A stretch of DNA of 64,000 nt from an uncultured Mucilaginibacter sp. (GTDB lineage: Bacteria > Bacteroidota > Bacteroidia > Sphingobacteriales > Sphingobacteriaceae). The stretch spans positions 29,829 to 93,828 of the forward strand of contig NZ_CAMLHX010000012.1 in the NCBI RefSeq assembly GCF_946479965.1, in the 5' to 3' direction. Positions 37,346 through 45,903 of the stretch are shown piece by piece. Position numbers and translations under genes: made by a program. The notes beneath the pieces are model-generated. The model saw only the letters and a list, made by a program, of their open reading frames with translations. It was not told the DNA's origin and searched no databases. Each line of letters begins with the position of its first letter. Position 1 is the stretch's first letter.

Positions 37346-37584
37346 TGTTCCAAGGCTACTCAACAAGCGTTCCAAACTGTTCCATTTTTAGCCAAAAACC
37401 TAAAATCCTCTCAATATTTTAATTATCAGCGACTTAGAGGCTATTTACAGCTAACTTTACTGACTTATAAGTAGTTTCAAAGTGTTCCAAACTGTTCCAC
37501 GTTGAAATGCAAAGGTCCTGATCAACAACAAGTTAATACCGTCAAGGAATTTGGAAAACTTTAAGGCTTTATATTTTTTGGAAC
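37346..37584. repeat. Intergenic GTTCCA repeat element and right copy of the 29-bp direct repeat
   Basis: The 309-base gap 37304-37612 has no gene. It holds GTTCCA boxes at 37347, 37369 and 37379 (the last two 10 bases apart), a second set GTTTCA/GTTCCA/GTTCCA at 37474, 37483 and 37493, and an inverted TGGAAC at 37579. The right copy of the direct repeat (37447-37475) abuts the second set. The 10-base spacing puts the boxes on one face of the helix. Confidence 0.6.
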
Positions 37585-37612
37585 AGGGACACCCATGCAA
37601 ACTGTCGGCCTG

Positions 37613-38632
37613 CTAAGACTCCGTCAACTCGCCGCGCAGGTCAACCTCCATCAGTCGCTTAACCTCTTTAGGGTCCTCAGACTGGCCCAGCAGGAACATC
37701 ATTTTGGTAACGGCCGCTTCGTAGGTCATGTCGAAACCTGTGGCTATGCCAATGTCTTTTAGCTGTTTGCTGGTTTCGTAGCGGCCTAGCTCAACGGTAC
37801 CCACCTTGCATTGCGAGATGTCAACTATCACCTTACCGCCGTCAACAGCCTGCTTAAGCAGATCAATAAACCATTGGTCGGTGGTGGTATTGCCCGCGCC
37901 GAAAGTCTCCATCACAATACCGCGTACGTTGGCACCTAAAATAGCCTCAACCACTTTGGGCCCTATGCCGGGGTAAAGTTTAAGCACGGCTATGTCATTA
38001 GCCAGGTTAGTATGCACGGTTAAAGCGTCCTGGTTAGGCTGACGTATGTCATTAACACTAAAGCGCAAATGCACTCCGGACTCGGCCAGTATAGGGTAAT
38101 TAGGCGACCGGAACGCCTCGAATTTGGAAGAGTTGTATTTAAAAGAGCGGTTACCACGGAACAGCTTGTAGTCAAAGTAGATACAAACCTCGGGTACGCG
38201 CGCACGGTCGTTCTTTTTGGCATTGGCTATTTCAATAGCCGTCATCAGGTTTTCCTTGGCATCCGTACGTATAGCGCTAATAGGCAATTGCGACCCTGTG
38301 AATATGACAGGCTTGGCCAGGTTTTCCAGCATAAAGCTTAACGCCGATGCGGTAAAGGCCATGGTGTCTGAGCCATGCAGGATAACGAAGCCGTCAACAT
38401 CGTCGTAATTGTCCTGAATCAAACCGGCTAGCTCGCTCCAAATGGCAGGGTTCATGTTGGATGAATCAATGATCTCATCAAACGAGTGCACCTTTATCTT
38501 ACAGTTTAGCTTTTCCAGCTCAGGCACATTATCCATGATCTGCTCAAAGTTGATGGGCTTAAGCACCTTGGTTACAGGATCGGTCATCATACCAATTGTC
38601 CCCCCGGTATAGATGATAAGTATCTGGCTCAT
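37613..38632 (-). CDS. ansA: Type I (cytosolic) L-asparaginase
   Basis: 339 residues, no signal peptide. The first catalytic Thr lies in LIIYTGGTIGMM and the second in FVILHGSDTMAFTASAL, both canonical for asparaginase I. GSQLPISAIRTDAKENLM and the C-terminal GRYETSKQL region also fit. It converts asparagine to aspartate and ammonia. It is followed downstream on its strand by the GTTCCA element and preceded 34 bases upstream by tatD. Confidence 0.93.
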   Translation of the reverse strand: MSQILIIYTGGTIGMMTDPVTKVLKPINFEQIMDNVPELEKLNCKIKVHSFDEIIDSSNMNPAIWSELAGLIQDNYDDVDGFVILHGSDTMAFTASALSFMLENLAKPVIFTGSQLPISAIRTDAKENLMTAIEIANAKKNDRARVPEVCIYFDYKLFRGNRSFKYNSSKFEAFRSPNYPILAESGVHLRFSVNDIRQPNQDALTVHTNLANDIAVLKLYPGIGPKVVEAILGANVRGIVMETFGAGNTTTDQWFIDLLKQAVDGGKVIVDISQCKVGTVELGRYETSKQLKDIGIATGFDMTYEAAVTKMMFLLGQSEDPKEVKRLMEVDLRGELTES

Positions 38633-38666
38633 TAATCAGGATAATTTTAGTTTACTTTCGGTAGGT

Positions 38667-39431
38667 TCACACACCAAATATCTGTTTTGAGTTCGCGGTA
38701 GTTATACCGGCCACGGTTTCAAGGTCTGTTTGATAAATCTCTGCAACCTTTTGGGCGATGAATATCAAATAGGAACTTTCGTTGGGTTTCCCTCTGTGCG
38801 GAACGGGCGAAAGATACGGAGAATCTGTTTCTAAAACGATATGACTTAGATCAATTTGCGGTAAAACTTTGTCGAGCCCACCATTTTTATAGGTAACTAC
38901 ACCACCAATGCCCAGGTAAAAACCCAGATCAATGGCACGTTGGGCCTGTTCTACATTGCCGGTAAAGCAATGGAAAATGCCACGCAAAAGATCGTCCTTC
39001 TCTTCCTCCAACACTTCAAAAACCTCGTTAAAGGCCTCGCGGCAATGTATTACTATAGGCAGGCCAACGCTTTTGGCCCAGGCTATTTGCTGCTTAAAGG
39101 CTTTCACCTGGTCGGCCAGATTGGTTTTGTCCCAATACAAGTCTATGCCTATCTCGCCAATGGCGTATATCTTGCCTACATCACTTTTTTTTATGGCATC
39201 CAACTCAGCTTCCCAATCGCCTTTTACCGAGCAGGGGTGCATACCCAACACGGAGAAGCAGGCATCAGGATAGGCATGCAGTAACTCTTTTATATTGCTA
39301 ACAGATTGAATATCCACATTAGGCAAAAACAACCTGCTGATGCCATTGTCGAAACAGCGCTGCATAAGTGCGGCGCGCTTATCGGTATCCTGCTCATAAT
39401 ATAAATGGGTATGCGTGTCGGTTAATATCAT
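38667..39431 (-). CDS. TatD-family metal-dependent hydrolase
   Basis: 254 residues with the TatD TIM-barrel metal sites: DTHTHLYY at the N-terminus, GEIGIDLYW, VIHCREAF, GIFHCFTGN and LETDSPYLSP. The family are DNases/exonucleases acting on damaged DNA or ends. TATTTTTG, an exact -7 box on the - strand at 39436-39443, ends four bases before the ATG, so the message is probably leaderless. Confidence 0.92.
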   Translation of the reverse strand: MILTDTHTHLYYEQDTDKRAALMQRCFDNGISRLFLPNVDIQSVSNIKELLHAYPDACFSVLGMHPCSVKGDWEAELDAIKKSDVGKIYAIGEIGIDLYWDKTNLADQVKAFKQQIAWAKSVGLPIVIHCREAFNEVFEVLEEEKDDLLRGIFHCFTGNVEQAQRAIDLGFYLGIGGVVTYKNGGLDKVLPQIDLSHIVLETDSPYLSPVPHRGKPNESSYLIFIAQKVAEIYQTDLETVAGITTANSKQIFGV

Positions 39432-39435
39432 GCCA

Positions 39436-39443
39436 CAAAAATA
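39436..39443 (-). promoter_or_regulatory. -7 element just upstream of tatD-like gene
   Basis: TATTTTTG on the - strand matches TAnnTTTG exactly and ends four bases before the start codon at 39431. It immediately follows the T-run of the upstream gene's terminator. Confidence 0.45.
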
Positions 39444-39473
39444 AAAAAAGCCTCCCGTTAAAAACGGGAAGCC
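39443..39473 (-). terminator. Rho-independent terminator after the larger FKBP gene
   Basis: The arms 39450-39459 and 39463-39472 pair with one mismatch around a 3-base loop, and a T-run follows on the - strand. It separates the FKBP gene from tatD. Confidence 0.85.
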
Positions 39474-39496
39474 TGGTATGTTTAGTTTAAAAGATG

Positions 39497-40510
39497 CTAC
39501 GATTTTTTAGCCGCCGGTTTTTTAGCAGCAACGGGCGCTGCCTTTTTTACCGTTGTTGTTTTTGTCGCGGTCTTTTTTGCAACAGTTTTTTTGGCGGGTG
39601 TGTGTTTAACCGGGCTCACTTTAACCAGTTCAACATCAAATCGCAACGTAGAATAGGGTGATATATCACTACCCGCGCCTCTTTCGCCATAAGCTAATTT
39701 TGAAGGGATAATGAACGTAGCTTTTGAGCCTTCATTCAGTAGCTGCAGGCCTTCATCCCATCCGGGTATAACCTCGCCTCTGCCCAATGCAAATGATATA
39801 GGTTCGTATGCGCGGCCTTCCTGCTTTGTGCCTGCTTTTATAGCTTCGGCTTCAATGCTGGTATCAAAAACCTTTCCATTAAGCGTACGACCCAAATAGT
39901 TTACGTAAACCGTATCGCCGGGCAATGGTTTACGTTTAACAGTAGCCTTGGTAATTGTATATTTTAGTCCTGAAGCCGTTGTTTTTAATGCCAATTTATT
40001 GTCGGCGATATAGCCGGCAGCAATTCCTGCTTCTTGTTCCGCAAGTTTAGCGGCAACGACCCGTTCTTGTTCAAGCGCTTTGTTGCGCTCCGCCATGGCT
40101 TCATCTAATGATTGTACCTTTTCAATTTTAACATATATCATCAAATTGCTTCCCTTCGGAAAAAAAGGCGGGCGTTTATCTTCATTCCCTTTAAATATAC
40201 TGTCAGTAGGTACTTTTATAACAACGCTGTCTTTGTCTGCAAGTAACGGAAACACGTCCATCAGATCACCATCCGGGGCACATCGCGCCTGAAACGGCCT
40301 GCCCACGGTATAAGTGCTCGCCAGTACAGAATCCTTTTCGGTTTTCTGTACCATATTAAAGGTAATTATCTGGTCAAGTTTGATCTTTTCGCCGGAATTT
40401 TGCGTCACTATGCGATAGATAGTCCCTTTTGAGGTACGCTTAAAACCATCCTGAGCGCTGGCACCCAAAGTAAACGCTAATGCAGCTAAAATTAAAAAAT
40501 ACTTTTTCAT
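39497..40510 (-). CDS. Exported FKBP-type peptidyl-prolyl isomerase with Lys/Ala-rich tail
   Basis: 337 residues. Signal peptide (about 1-19, LGASAQ). An N-terminal half of unassigned fold is followed by a linker helix and a C-terminal FKBP domain (about 185-300): GDTVYVNYLGRTLNGKVFDTS, PGWDEGLQLLNEGSKATFIIPSKLAYGERGAG, PYSTLRFDVELV. The last 35 residues are a Lys/Ala/Thr-rich tail (KKTVAKKTATKTT) likely to bind acidic polymers. It catalyses proline isomerisation in the periplasm. It is a paralogue of the next gene upstream and is separated from it by a terminator. Confidence 0.92.
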   Translation of the reverse strand: MKKYFLILAALAFTLGASAQDGFKRTSKGTIYRIVTQNSGEKIKLDQIITFNMVQKTEKDSVLASTYTVGRPFQARCAPDGDLMDVFPLLADKDSVVIKVPTDSIFKGNEDKRPPFFPKGSNLMIYVKIEKVQSLDEAMAERNKALEQERVVAAKLAEQEAGIAAGYIADNKLALKTTASGLKYTITKATVKRKPLPGDTVYVNYLGRTLNGKVFDTSIEAEAIKAGTKQEGRAYEPISFALGRGEVIPGWDEGLQLLNEGSKATFIIPSKLAYGERGAGSDISPYSTLRFDVELVKVSPVKHTPAKKTVAKKTATKTTTVKKAAPVAAKKPAAKKS

Positions 40511-40542
40511 AATAAAAAAGGCCTTCCTGTTAGCGGAAGGCC
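40511..40542 (-). terminator. Rho-independent terminator after the FKBP lipoprotein gene
   Basis: GGCCTTCC (40520-40527) pairs with GGAAGGCC (40535-40542); a run of T residues follows on the - strand. Confidence 0.88.
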
Positions 40543-40552
40543 ATGCTTATAA

Positions 40553-41488
40553 TTATTTTTTTGCCGGAACAATATCAATCAGCTCTACATCAAAAACAAG
40601 GGCCGCGTTGCCAGGGATCTCCTGATAACCCCTCTCGCCATAACCCAATGCCGATGGGATAATAAATGTTGCCTTGGCACCTTTATTAAGTAGCAGAAAG
40701 CCTTGATTCCAACCTGATATAACTTGCTCCTGACCACGCGGTTGGCCAACAGGAAAACGAATAGGTTGAAACGGACGCATTTCTATATTTTGTAGTTTGC
40801 CTTTTACCGCTTCTTCTTTAATGTTGCTGTCAAACAATTTGCCATTATTAAGTAACCTGCCTGCGTATTTAACTACAGCCGTGTCGCCTGCGGCCATAAG
40901 TGGTCCGGTGCCTGGTTTTGTAATAACATAATATAAACCCGAATCTGTTTTAGCAGCATTCAGTTTATTATCGGCTATGTACTTCTTTATTTTAGCAGGC
41001 TCCTGTTTTTTTATATTCTCAACCTGACCGCGAACGTATGTTGAAATGGTGCGTTGAAACACTTCGTCAGTAAGCGTTCCTTTAGGTATTACTTTTTCTA
41101 TTTTCAGGTCGTAAACAACAAATTTGCTGCTTTTAAAGCTAGGCGGGCGAGGCTGACCGCCTTTGAAAACACTGTCGGCTACCATTTTTAAGGTAACGCT
41201 ATCGCCTTCGCCAACCAATTTAAGTCCATCCATCATATCACCCTTAAATGATGGTTTCTCTACAATAAGATATTGCGACTGTCCGCCATCATAAGAACTA
41301 TATATTACAGAGTCGGCATCATTTTTTATTACGACAAAAGCCGAAACGAAATCGCCTTCTTTTATTTTCGTTGTGCTTTTTTCGCTGTGTACATTGTATA
41401 GCATGCCGTTGGGGCCTTGTTTAAATCCGCCGTTACAACTTGCAAAGCCTATAGCCGCAAGCGCTAAAAACATTAAGTTTTTTCTCAT
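40553..41488 (-). CDS. FKBP-type peptidyl-prolyl isomerase lipoprotein
   Basis: 311 residues. Lipobox GFASC gives a lipoprotein. The same two-part layout as its neighbour: an N-terminal domain (GMLYNVHSEKSTTKIKEGDFV in parts), helices, and a C-terminal FKBP domain (about 205-308: GDTAVVKYAGRLLNNGKLFDS, SGWNQGFLLLNKGAKATFIIP, YGERGY, LVFDVELIDI). It lacks the basic tail of the paralogue. The two likely share envelope folding work in different locations. It lies two bases downstream of the DHH phosphoesterase gene, so they are co-transcribed. Confidence 0.92.
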   Translation of the reverse strand: MRKNLMFLALAAIGFASCNGGFKQGPNGMLYNVHSEKSTTKIKEGDFVSAFVVIKNDADSVIYSSYDGGQSQYLIVEKPSFKGDMMDGLKLVGEGDSVTLKMVADSVFKGGQPRPPSFKSSKFVVYDLKIEKVIPKGTLTDEVFQRTISTYVRGQVENIKKQEPAKIKKYIADNKLNAAKTDSGLYYVITKPGTGPLMAAGDTAVVKYAGRLLNNGKLFDSNIKEEAVKGKLQNIEMRPFQPIRFPVGQPRGQEQVISGWNQGFLLLNKGAKATFIIPSALGYGERGYQEIPGNAALVFDVELIDIVPAKK

Positions 41489-41490
41489 TT

Positions 41491-42501
41491 TTATTGAATT
41501 AGTAATTTTTTATATTTTGGTAAAATTAATTTGAATTGTTCAACAACCTGCTCGATACTATCTGTAGATTGTCCGCCGGCAGCATTGCGGTGCCCTCCGC
41601 CATTAAAATAAAGCTTACATATCTCGTTGGCCGGAAAATCGCCTTTTGAGCGTAATGACAGCTTTACTTGATCGTCGCGCTCAACAATGAACGCTGCCAA
41701 CCTTATACTTGTTATAGAGAGCGCATAATTTACTATTCCTTCGGTATCGCCTGTTTGTACATCAAAAGTGGCAATGTCCTGTTTTTTAAGGACTATTATA
41801 GCTGTATTAAATTCAGGCAACACTTCTAAACAGTTGCTTAAACAATGGCCAAGCAGGCGTATGCGATTTTCTGATGCGCTATTGTACACCAACTCATGTA
41901 TACGCCAGTTAACCGCGCCCTTATCAATTAGCTCAGCCACAACCCGATGAACATCAGCTGTAGTATTCGGCAACCTGAACGATGCAGAATCTGTCATTAT
42001 CCCGGTATATAAACTGGTTGCCACATCTTTGTTTATGTATTGCTTGTGTTGCAAAACATTAGCAATAAAATCATAAACCAGCTGGGCGGTAGCGCAGGCA
42101 TTAATATTCCAGTGGCGATAATCATCAAAATCGGCGGGGTCAAGGTGATGATCTATCATTACCTTATAAGCTGCGCTGGCACGTACCAGGTCGCCCATTT
42201 CGTTTATCCTGTCCAGGCTGTTAAAGTCAAGACAAAAAATAAGGGCGGCGTTTTCTATAAGTGTTGCTGATTCCTCGGGTTTATCGGTATAAACTATAAC
42301 ATCTTCATTCCCGGGCATCCATGTTAAAAAGTCAGGATAGTCGCTGGGTGCAATAACATGCGCATGATGGCCTAACTGTATTAAATAATTATATAAACCA
42401 AGTGACGAACCAAGGGCATCACCATCAGGTTTATGATGGGTAGTAATAACTATTTTTTGAGGCTGACCCAACAGATCAATCAGCGAGCCCGTATTTAACA
42501 T
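41491..42501 (-). CDS. DHH-family phosphoesterase, NrnA-like
   Basis: 336 residues from the ATG at 42501. The longer frame from 42621 is rejected since an exact -7 element lies at 42520-42527. DHH motifs are VITTHHKPDGDALGSSLGL, FCLDFNSLDR and MIDHHLDP; the C-terminal DHHA1 domain has the GGGHRNAAGG signature. NrnA-type enzymes degrade nano-RNAs and 3'-phosphoadenosine 5'-phosphate. Co-transcribed with the FKBP lipoprotein gene. Confidence 0.92.
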   Translation of the reverse strand: MLNTGSLIDLLGQPQKIVITTHHKPDGDALGSSLGLYNYLIQLGHHAHVIAPSDYPDFLTWMPGNEDVIVYTDKPEESATLIENAALIFCLDFNSLDRINEMGDLVRASAAYKVMIDHHLDPADFDDYRHWNINACATAQLVYDFIANVLQHKQYINKDVATSLYTGIMTDSASFRLPNTTADVHRVVAELIDKGAVNWRIHELVYNSASENRIRLLGHCLSNCLEVLPEFNTAIIVLKKQDIATFDVQTGDTEGIVNYALSITSIRLAAFIVERDDQVKLSLRSKGDFPANEICKLYFNGGGHRNAAGGQSTDSIEQVVEQFKLILPKYKKLLIQ

Positions 42502-42519
42502 ACTCTTTTTAAAAAGATG

Positions 42520-42527
42520 CAAATCTA
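42520..42527 (-). promoter_or_regulatory. -7 element of the DHH phosphoesterase operon
   Basis: TAGATTTG on the - strand is an exact consensus match 18 bases before the ATG at 42501. In the rest of the 352-base gap to 42853 the only other signals are a + strand TTG-N20-TAGTTTTA (42771-42801) and TAAATTTG (42744-42751), candidate promoters for the small membrane-protein gene. Confidence 0.5.
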
Positions 42528-42853
42528 TGTAAATTAATATGAAAGCATAATTATTTAAATTAAAAAGGCCATGCGCCATCCATCGCGTTTGCCTCTTACG
42601 CAAATATGTTGCGCGCTTCAATTAATGATGAAAACTAATTCTATGCTCAAAAAGAAGCTGTGTTTAAAAGCTGTGACAATGGCGCATGAATTTTATTAAC
42701 TTTAATGACAATGGCAATGGAAATTCTAAGAGAGTTTATTTAATAAATTTGTAAAAAAAGTGTTAATTGCTTGTTTATTATGTAAATAACATTTAGTTTT
42801 ACAATCATCCAGTGTGCCTAAACGCGTGTCAAAAGCGAGTAAAACATAAAAAC

Positions 42854-43051
42854 ATGAAATCAGCATATAAACTTGTTAGCCTTTTGTTCGCTGTAATAGC
42901 GGTTGTCTTCGTGCATTTGTTGTTTTTTATACACCACCCGCCCGAAGTTCAACTGGCTTTTTTAACACCGGGTGTAACGTTGGTTGCGTATTCTATTATT
43001 CGCGATGAACTTTATGTAAGGCCTACTGTTAGCCTGCTTAAAGGAAGATAA
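42854..43051 (+). CDS. Small two-helix membrane protein
   Basis: 65 residues from the ATG at 42854. Two hydrophobic segments (about 5-27 and 34-48) around HHPPE, and a charged end RDELYVRPTVSLLKGR. I do not recognise it. A frame from 42812 would add 14 residues but lacks a better context. Its end overlaps the convergent DUF721 gene by 14 bases. A -33/-7 pair at 42771-42801 supports transcription. Confidence 0.55.
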   Translation: MKSAYKLVSLLFAVIAVVFVHLLFFIHHPPEVQLAFLTPGVTLVAYSIIRDELYVRPTVSLLKGR

Positions 43052-43328
43052 TATCATTTATAAGTTCATCTCCCGCTTCAGCGTTTATCTTTTCTATAAT
43101 TTGCGCTCGCATCAATAATAATTCATTTTTTATTACCGACGATTCTATCCGCAGAAACAGTTTTCTATCGTGGATGTAAAGCTCTTTTGTGCGATTAGCC
43201 ACCGATTTGCCTACAAAATTTGGCCAATGTGCTACCACCGCGGTTTCGTCAAAACGGCGTTTTATCTTATAAACCTTAAGCATCTGCTCAAAGGCTTCTT
43301 TTAATGATTTGTCGTTCGTTTTACGCAT
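43038..43328 (-). CDS. DUF721 domain-containing protein
   Basis: 96 residues, one DUF721 (DciA-like) domain: EAFEQMLKVYKIKRRFDE, VVAHWPNFVGKSVANRTKELYI, RKLFLRIESSVIKNELLLMR. DciA proteins load replicative helicase in many bacteria, and the gene is often beside recF or dnaN. It overlaps recF by eight bases, so the two are translationally coupled, consistent with a replication/repair role. Confidence 0.9.
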   Translation of the reverse strand: MRKTNDKSLKEAFEQMLKVYKIKRRFDETAVVAHWPNFVGKSVANRTKELYIHDRKLFLRIESSVIKNELLLMRAQIIEKINAEAGDELINDIIFL

Positions 43329-44421
43329 CTACTTCGCCTTTTGTAATTTTAAACAATTTAACCGGCACATTCATATCCTCAAATATTTGCTTAACCCGGT
43401 TGTAGCCCGTGTCGGTAATAAATACTTGTCCAAAATTATGATCAGATACCATTTGCATTAGTTTTTCCACGCGCTTATCATCCAGTTTGTCAAAAATATC
43501 ATCAAGCAGCAACAAAGGTTTAAAACCTTTAGCCTGGTTAAGCAACGTGTATTGGGCCAGCTTTAAAGCTATTAAAAAAGATTTTTGCTGCCCCTGCGAT
43601 CCGAACTTCTTTATCGGCATACCATGTATGTAAAAAAGCAGGTCGTCTTTGTGAACGCCGCAAGTGGTACGCTCAAGTACTTTATCTTTCTCGGAATTTT
43701 TCTTTAGCAAGATGTCAAAGTCTGTCTGTAATAGCTGCGACTCATAAACCAATTCTACATTTTCTGCCTCGCCGGTTAAAAAGCTATAATGGCGATTAAA
43801 AACAGGTGTGAAGGCCTCCATAAAGGCTTTCCTTTTTTCAAATATTTTTTTTCCGGATGTAGTAAGCTGGTCATCAAAAATTTCAAGCAGGCTTTGGTCG
43901 TACCGCCCGGTATCCGCAGCCGCTTTAAGCAAGGCATTGCGGTTAAGCAATACCTTATTATAGGCTATTAACTCATCAAGATAGCTATTGTCTGTTTGCG
44001 ATATAACATTATCAATAAACTTGCGCCTTTCCTCACTTCCCTCCACAATAATACTCACATCGTTGGGCGATACCATAACCAACGGCAGCAAACCAATATG
44101 CTCTGCCAGGCGTGGGTAGTCCTTCTTGTTTCGCTTAAACTGTTTTTTTTGATTACGTTTTACCGAGCAGGCAATAGCTTCGGTTTGCCCGTTACGGCTA
44201 AAGGTGCCGGTGATAATGAAAAATTCGGCGTCTTGCTTTATCTGCTGGCTATCAATAGGGTTAAAATAGCTTTTACATAAGGCCAGGTAATGTATGGCGT
44301 CAAGCAGGTTGGTTTTTCCGGCACCGTTATCGCCTAAAAAAGCATTTACGCCTTCGCTCAGTGTTAACCCGGCTTCGGTGTAATTTTTGAAATTGATAAC
44401 TGAGAGCTGCTGTAAATGCAT
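43321..44421 (-). CDS. recF: DNA replication and repair protein RecF
   Basis: 366 residues. Walker A is FLGDNGAGKTNLLDAI, the ABC-type signature lies in GSQGQQKSFLIALKLA, and Walker B is PLLLLDDIFDKLDDKR. RecF helps load RecA at single-strand gaps via RecOR. An exact -7 box on the - strand (TAAATTTG, 44430-44437) ends eight bases before the ATG, so the leader is very short. The start MHLQQLSVINFKNY matches the family, so the ATG is not misplaced. Confidence 0.96.
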   Translation of the reverse strand: MHLQQLSVINFKNYTEAGLTLSEGVNAFLGDNGAGKTNLLDAIHYLALCKSYFNPIDSQQIKQDAEFFIITGTFSRNGQTEAIACSVKRNQKKQFKRNKKDYPRLAEHIGLLPLVMVSPNDVSIIVEGSEERRKFIDNVISQTDNSYLDELIAYNKVLLNRNALLKAAADTGRYDQSLLEIFDDQLTTSGKKIFEKRKAFMEAFTPVFNRHYSFLTGEAENVELVYESQLLQTDFDILLKKNSEKDKVLERTTCGVHKDDLLFYIHGMPIKKFGSQGQQKSFLIALKLAQYTLLNQAKGFKPLLLLDDIFDKLDDKRVEKLMQMVSDHNFGQVFITDTGYNRVKQIFEDMNVPVKLFKITKGEVDA

Positions 44422-44429
44422 AGAAAGTT

Positions 44430-44437
44430 CAAATTTA
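44430..44437 (-). promoter_or_regulatory. -7 element of recF
   Basis: TAAATTTG on the - strand, exact consensus, eight bases before the recF start codon. Confidence 0.5.
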
Positions 44438-44507
44438 GTAATTACATGCGGGCTTTAAACACTTTACAACGCTTAAAAGCATGCTGCATACATAAAATAA
44501 AATGCTA

Positions 44508-44538
44508 TTGCTAAACCTTTTTAAAAAGTGTAGTTTTG
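44508..44538 (+). promoter_or_regulatory. Promoter of the TPR protein gene
   Basis: TTG (44508-44510), a 20-base spacer and TAGTTTTG (44531-44538) match the Bacteroidota -33/-7 pattern. The ATG at 44561 lies 22 bases further on. Confidence 0.6.
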
Positions 44539-44560
44539 CAACCTTTAATTTAGAATAACA

Positions 44561-45238
44561 ATGTCAAAAACCCAACAGAGTACCCAAAAACCATTGAATG
44601 ATAGCGGTTTGGGGCAGGTAAGTAAATTTACAAGGGAAAACCAAAAAAGCTTAACATTTATTGTAGCAGCAGTTGTTGTAATGATAGCTGTATATGTGCT
44701 TTACCAAAGATTATATTTAGCTCCGCGCGAAATTATAGCCTCAACACAAATGCGTGTAGCACAAGAGTCATGGGCCAAGAAAGATTGGGATAAAGCTATT
44801 AAAGGCGATGCCGGATACCCGGGCTTTGAAAAAATAATAAGCGAATACAGCAACACCAAAGCCGCCAACCTGGCTAACTTTTACTTAGGTGTGGCTTACC
44901 TTAATAAAGGCGAATACCACAAAGCAATTGATTACTTAAGCGATTACAGGGGCGATGACAGCATGATAGCCGCTGAGGCTTTAGGTAGTACCGGCGATGC
45001 TTATGTTGAATTAAAAGATTATGACAACGCTGCATCGTACTTTAAAAAAGCGGTAGATAAAGCCGGAAATGACTTTTTGTCGCCACTTTACTTAAAAAAA
45101 CTGGGCCTTGTTTATGAAACAACTAATGATAACAAGAGCGCTGCAGATGCCTACAAAAGCATAAAAAAGGATTATCCTGCCAGTACAGAAGCGCAAAGCA
45201 TTGATGCTTATATAGCGCGCGTAGAAGCTAAGTTATAA
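44561..45238 (+). CDS. Membrane-anchored tetratricopeptide repeat protein
   Basis: 225 residues. A short cytosolic start, one membrane helix (about 30-52, LTFIVAAVVVMIAVYVLY), then TPR units (NLANFYLGVAYLNKGEYHKAIDYL, ALGSTGDAYVELKDYDNAASYF, LYLKKLGLVYETTNDNKSAADAY). It resembles the YfgM-like/TPR_21 group of inner-membrane proteins with a periplasmic TPR domain that binds secretion or envelope chaperones. It precedes ribH on the same strand, an arrangement common in Bacteroidota. Confidence 0.85.
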   Translation: MSKTQQSTQKPLNDSGLGQVSKFTRENQKSLTFIVAAVVVMIAVYVLYQRLYLAPREIIASTQMRVAQESWAKKDWDKAIKGDAGYPGFEKIISEYSNTKAANLANFYLGVAYLNKGEYHKAIDYLSDYRGDDSMIAAEALGSTGDAYVELKDYDNAASYFKKAVDKAGNDFLSPLYLKKLGLVYETTNDNKSAADAYKSIKKDYPASTEAQSIDAYIARVEAKL

Positions 45239-45240
45239 CG

Positions 45241-45377
45241 TATTTCGGATTTCGGATTTTCGATTTCGGATTTATTCGACTCGTTAAATCCGAAATTCTA
45301 AATCAGTATATAGGATCTTCAATTTCGACATTGTTTAAGGTATTAAATCCGAAATCGTAAATCCCAAATCCCACATC
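45241..45377. repeat. Intergenic TTTCGGAT word repeat
   Basis: The 142-base gap before ribH is built from variants of ATTTCGGAT in tandem (45242-45275) and of its complement AAATCCGAAAT (about 45285-45297 and 45344-45356), followed by AAATCCCAAATCCC. The arms could fold into alternative hairpins in a transcript running from the TPR gene into ribH. Confidence 0.65.
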
Positions 45378-45380
45378 AAA

Positions 45381-45875
45381 ATGGCCTCTCAGCTAAAAAA
45401 TTTATCAGATTTTTCAGGAACAACCATACCATCGGCGGCTCCTTTCAGCTTTGCTATAATTGCTGCAGAGTGGAATACCGAAGTTACGCTGGCGCTTTAT
45501 AACGGCGCTTACCAGGCATTGGTTGATAATGGCGCTTTGGCTGAAAACATTCAATCACATTGGGTGCCCGGAAGTTTTGAACTGACAGCCGCTGCCGATA
45601 TGGTTTTGAAGGCAACTGAAGCGGACGCCGTGATATGTTTAGGCTGTGTGATACAAGGCGAAACCCGGCATTTTGATTTTATTTGCGATGCTGTAGCAAA
45701 CGGATTGAGTAATGTTGCTATTAAATACACAAAACCTGTTATATTTGGAGTGCTCACCCCCGATAATCAGCAACAGGCTATTGACCGCGCGGGTGGTAAA
45801 CACGGTAACAAAGGCGTAGAAGCTGCAGTAACCGCAATTAAAATGGCCGCGCTTGGTAAAACTTTAGGCACATAA
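45381..45875 (+). CDS. ribH: 6,7-dimethyl-8-ribityllumazine synthase
   Basis: 164 residues. Motifs are IIAAEWNTEVTLALYNGAY, WVPGSFELTAAADMVL, CLGCVIQGETRHFDFICDAVANGL (with the catalytic His) and PVIFGVLTPDNQQQAIDRAGGKHGNKG. It condenses ribitylaminouracil with dihydroxybutanone phosphate in riboflavin synthesis and forms a large assembly. No other rib gene is adjacent; it follows the TPR gene and a word-repeat spacer. Confidence 0.97.
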   Translation: MASQLKNLSDFSGTTIPSAAPFSFAIIAAEWNTEVTLALYNGAYQALVDNGALAENIQSHWVPGSFELTAAADMVLKATEADAVICLGCVIQGETRHFDFICDAVANGLSNVAIKYTKPVIFGVLTPDNQQQAIDRAGGKHGNKGVEAAVTAIKMAALGKTLGT

Positions 45876-45903
45876 ATTGCGTAAAAAAAAAGAAAAACCA
45901 ACA

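Noticed and set aside
37346..37584. Possible CRISPR array
   Set aside because: The repeated unit is only six to ten bases, spacing is not constant at 30-40 bases and no cas gene is near.
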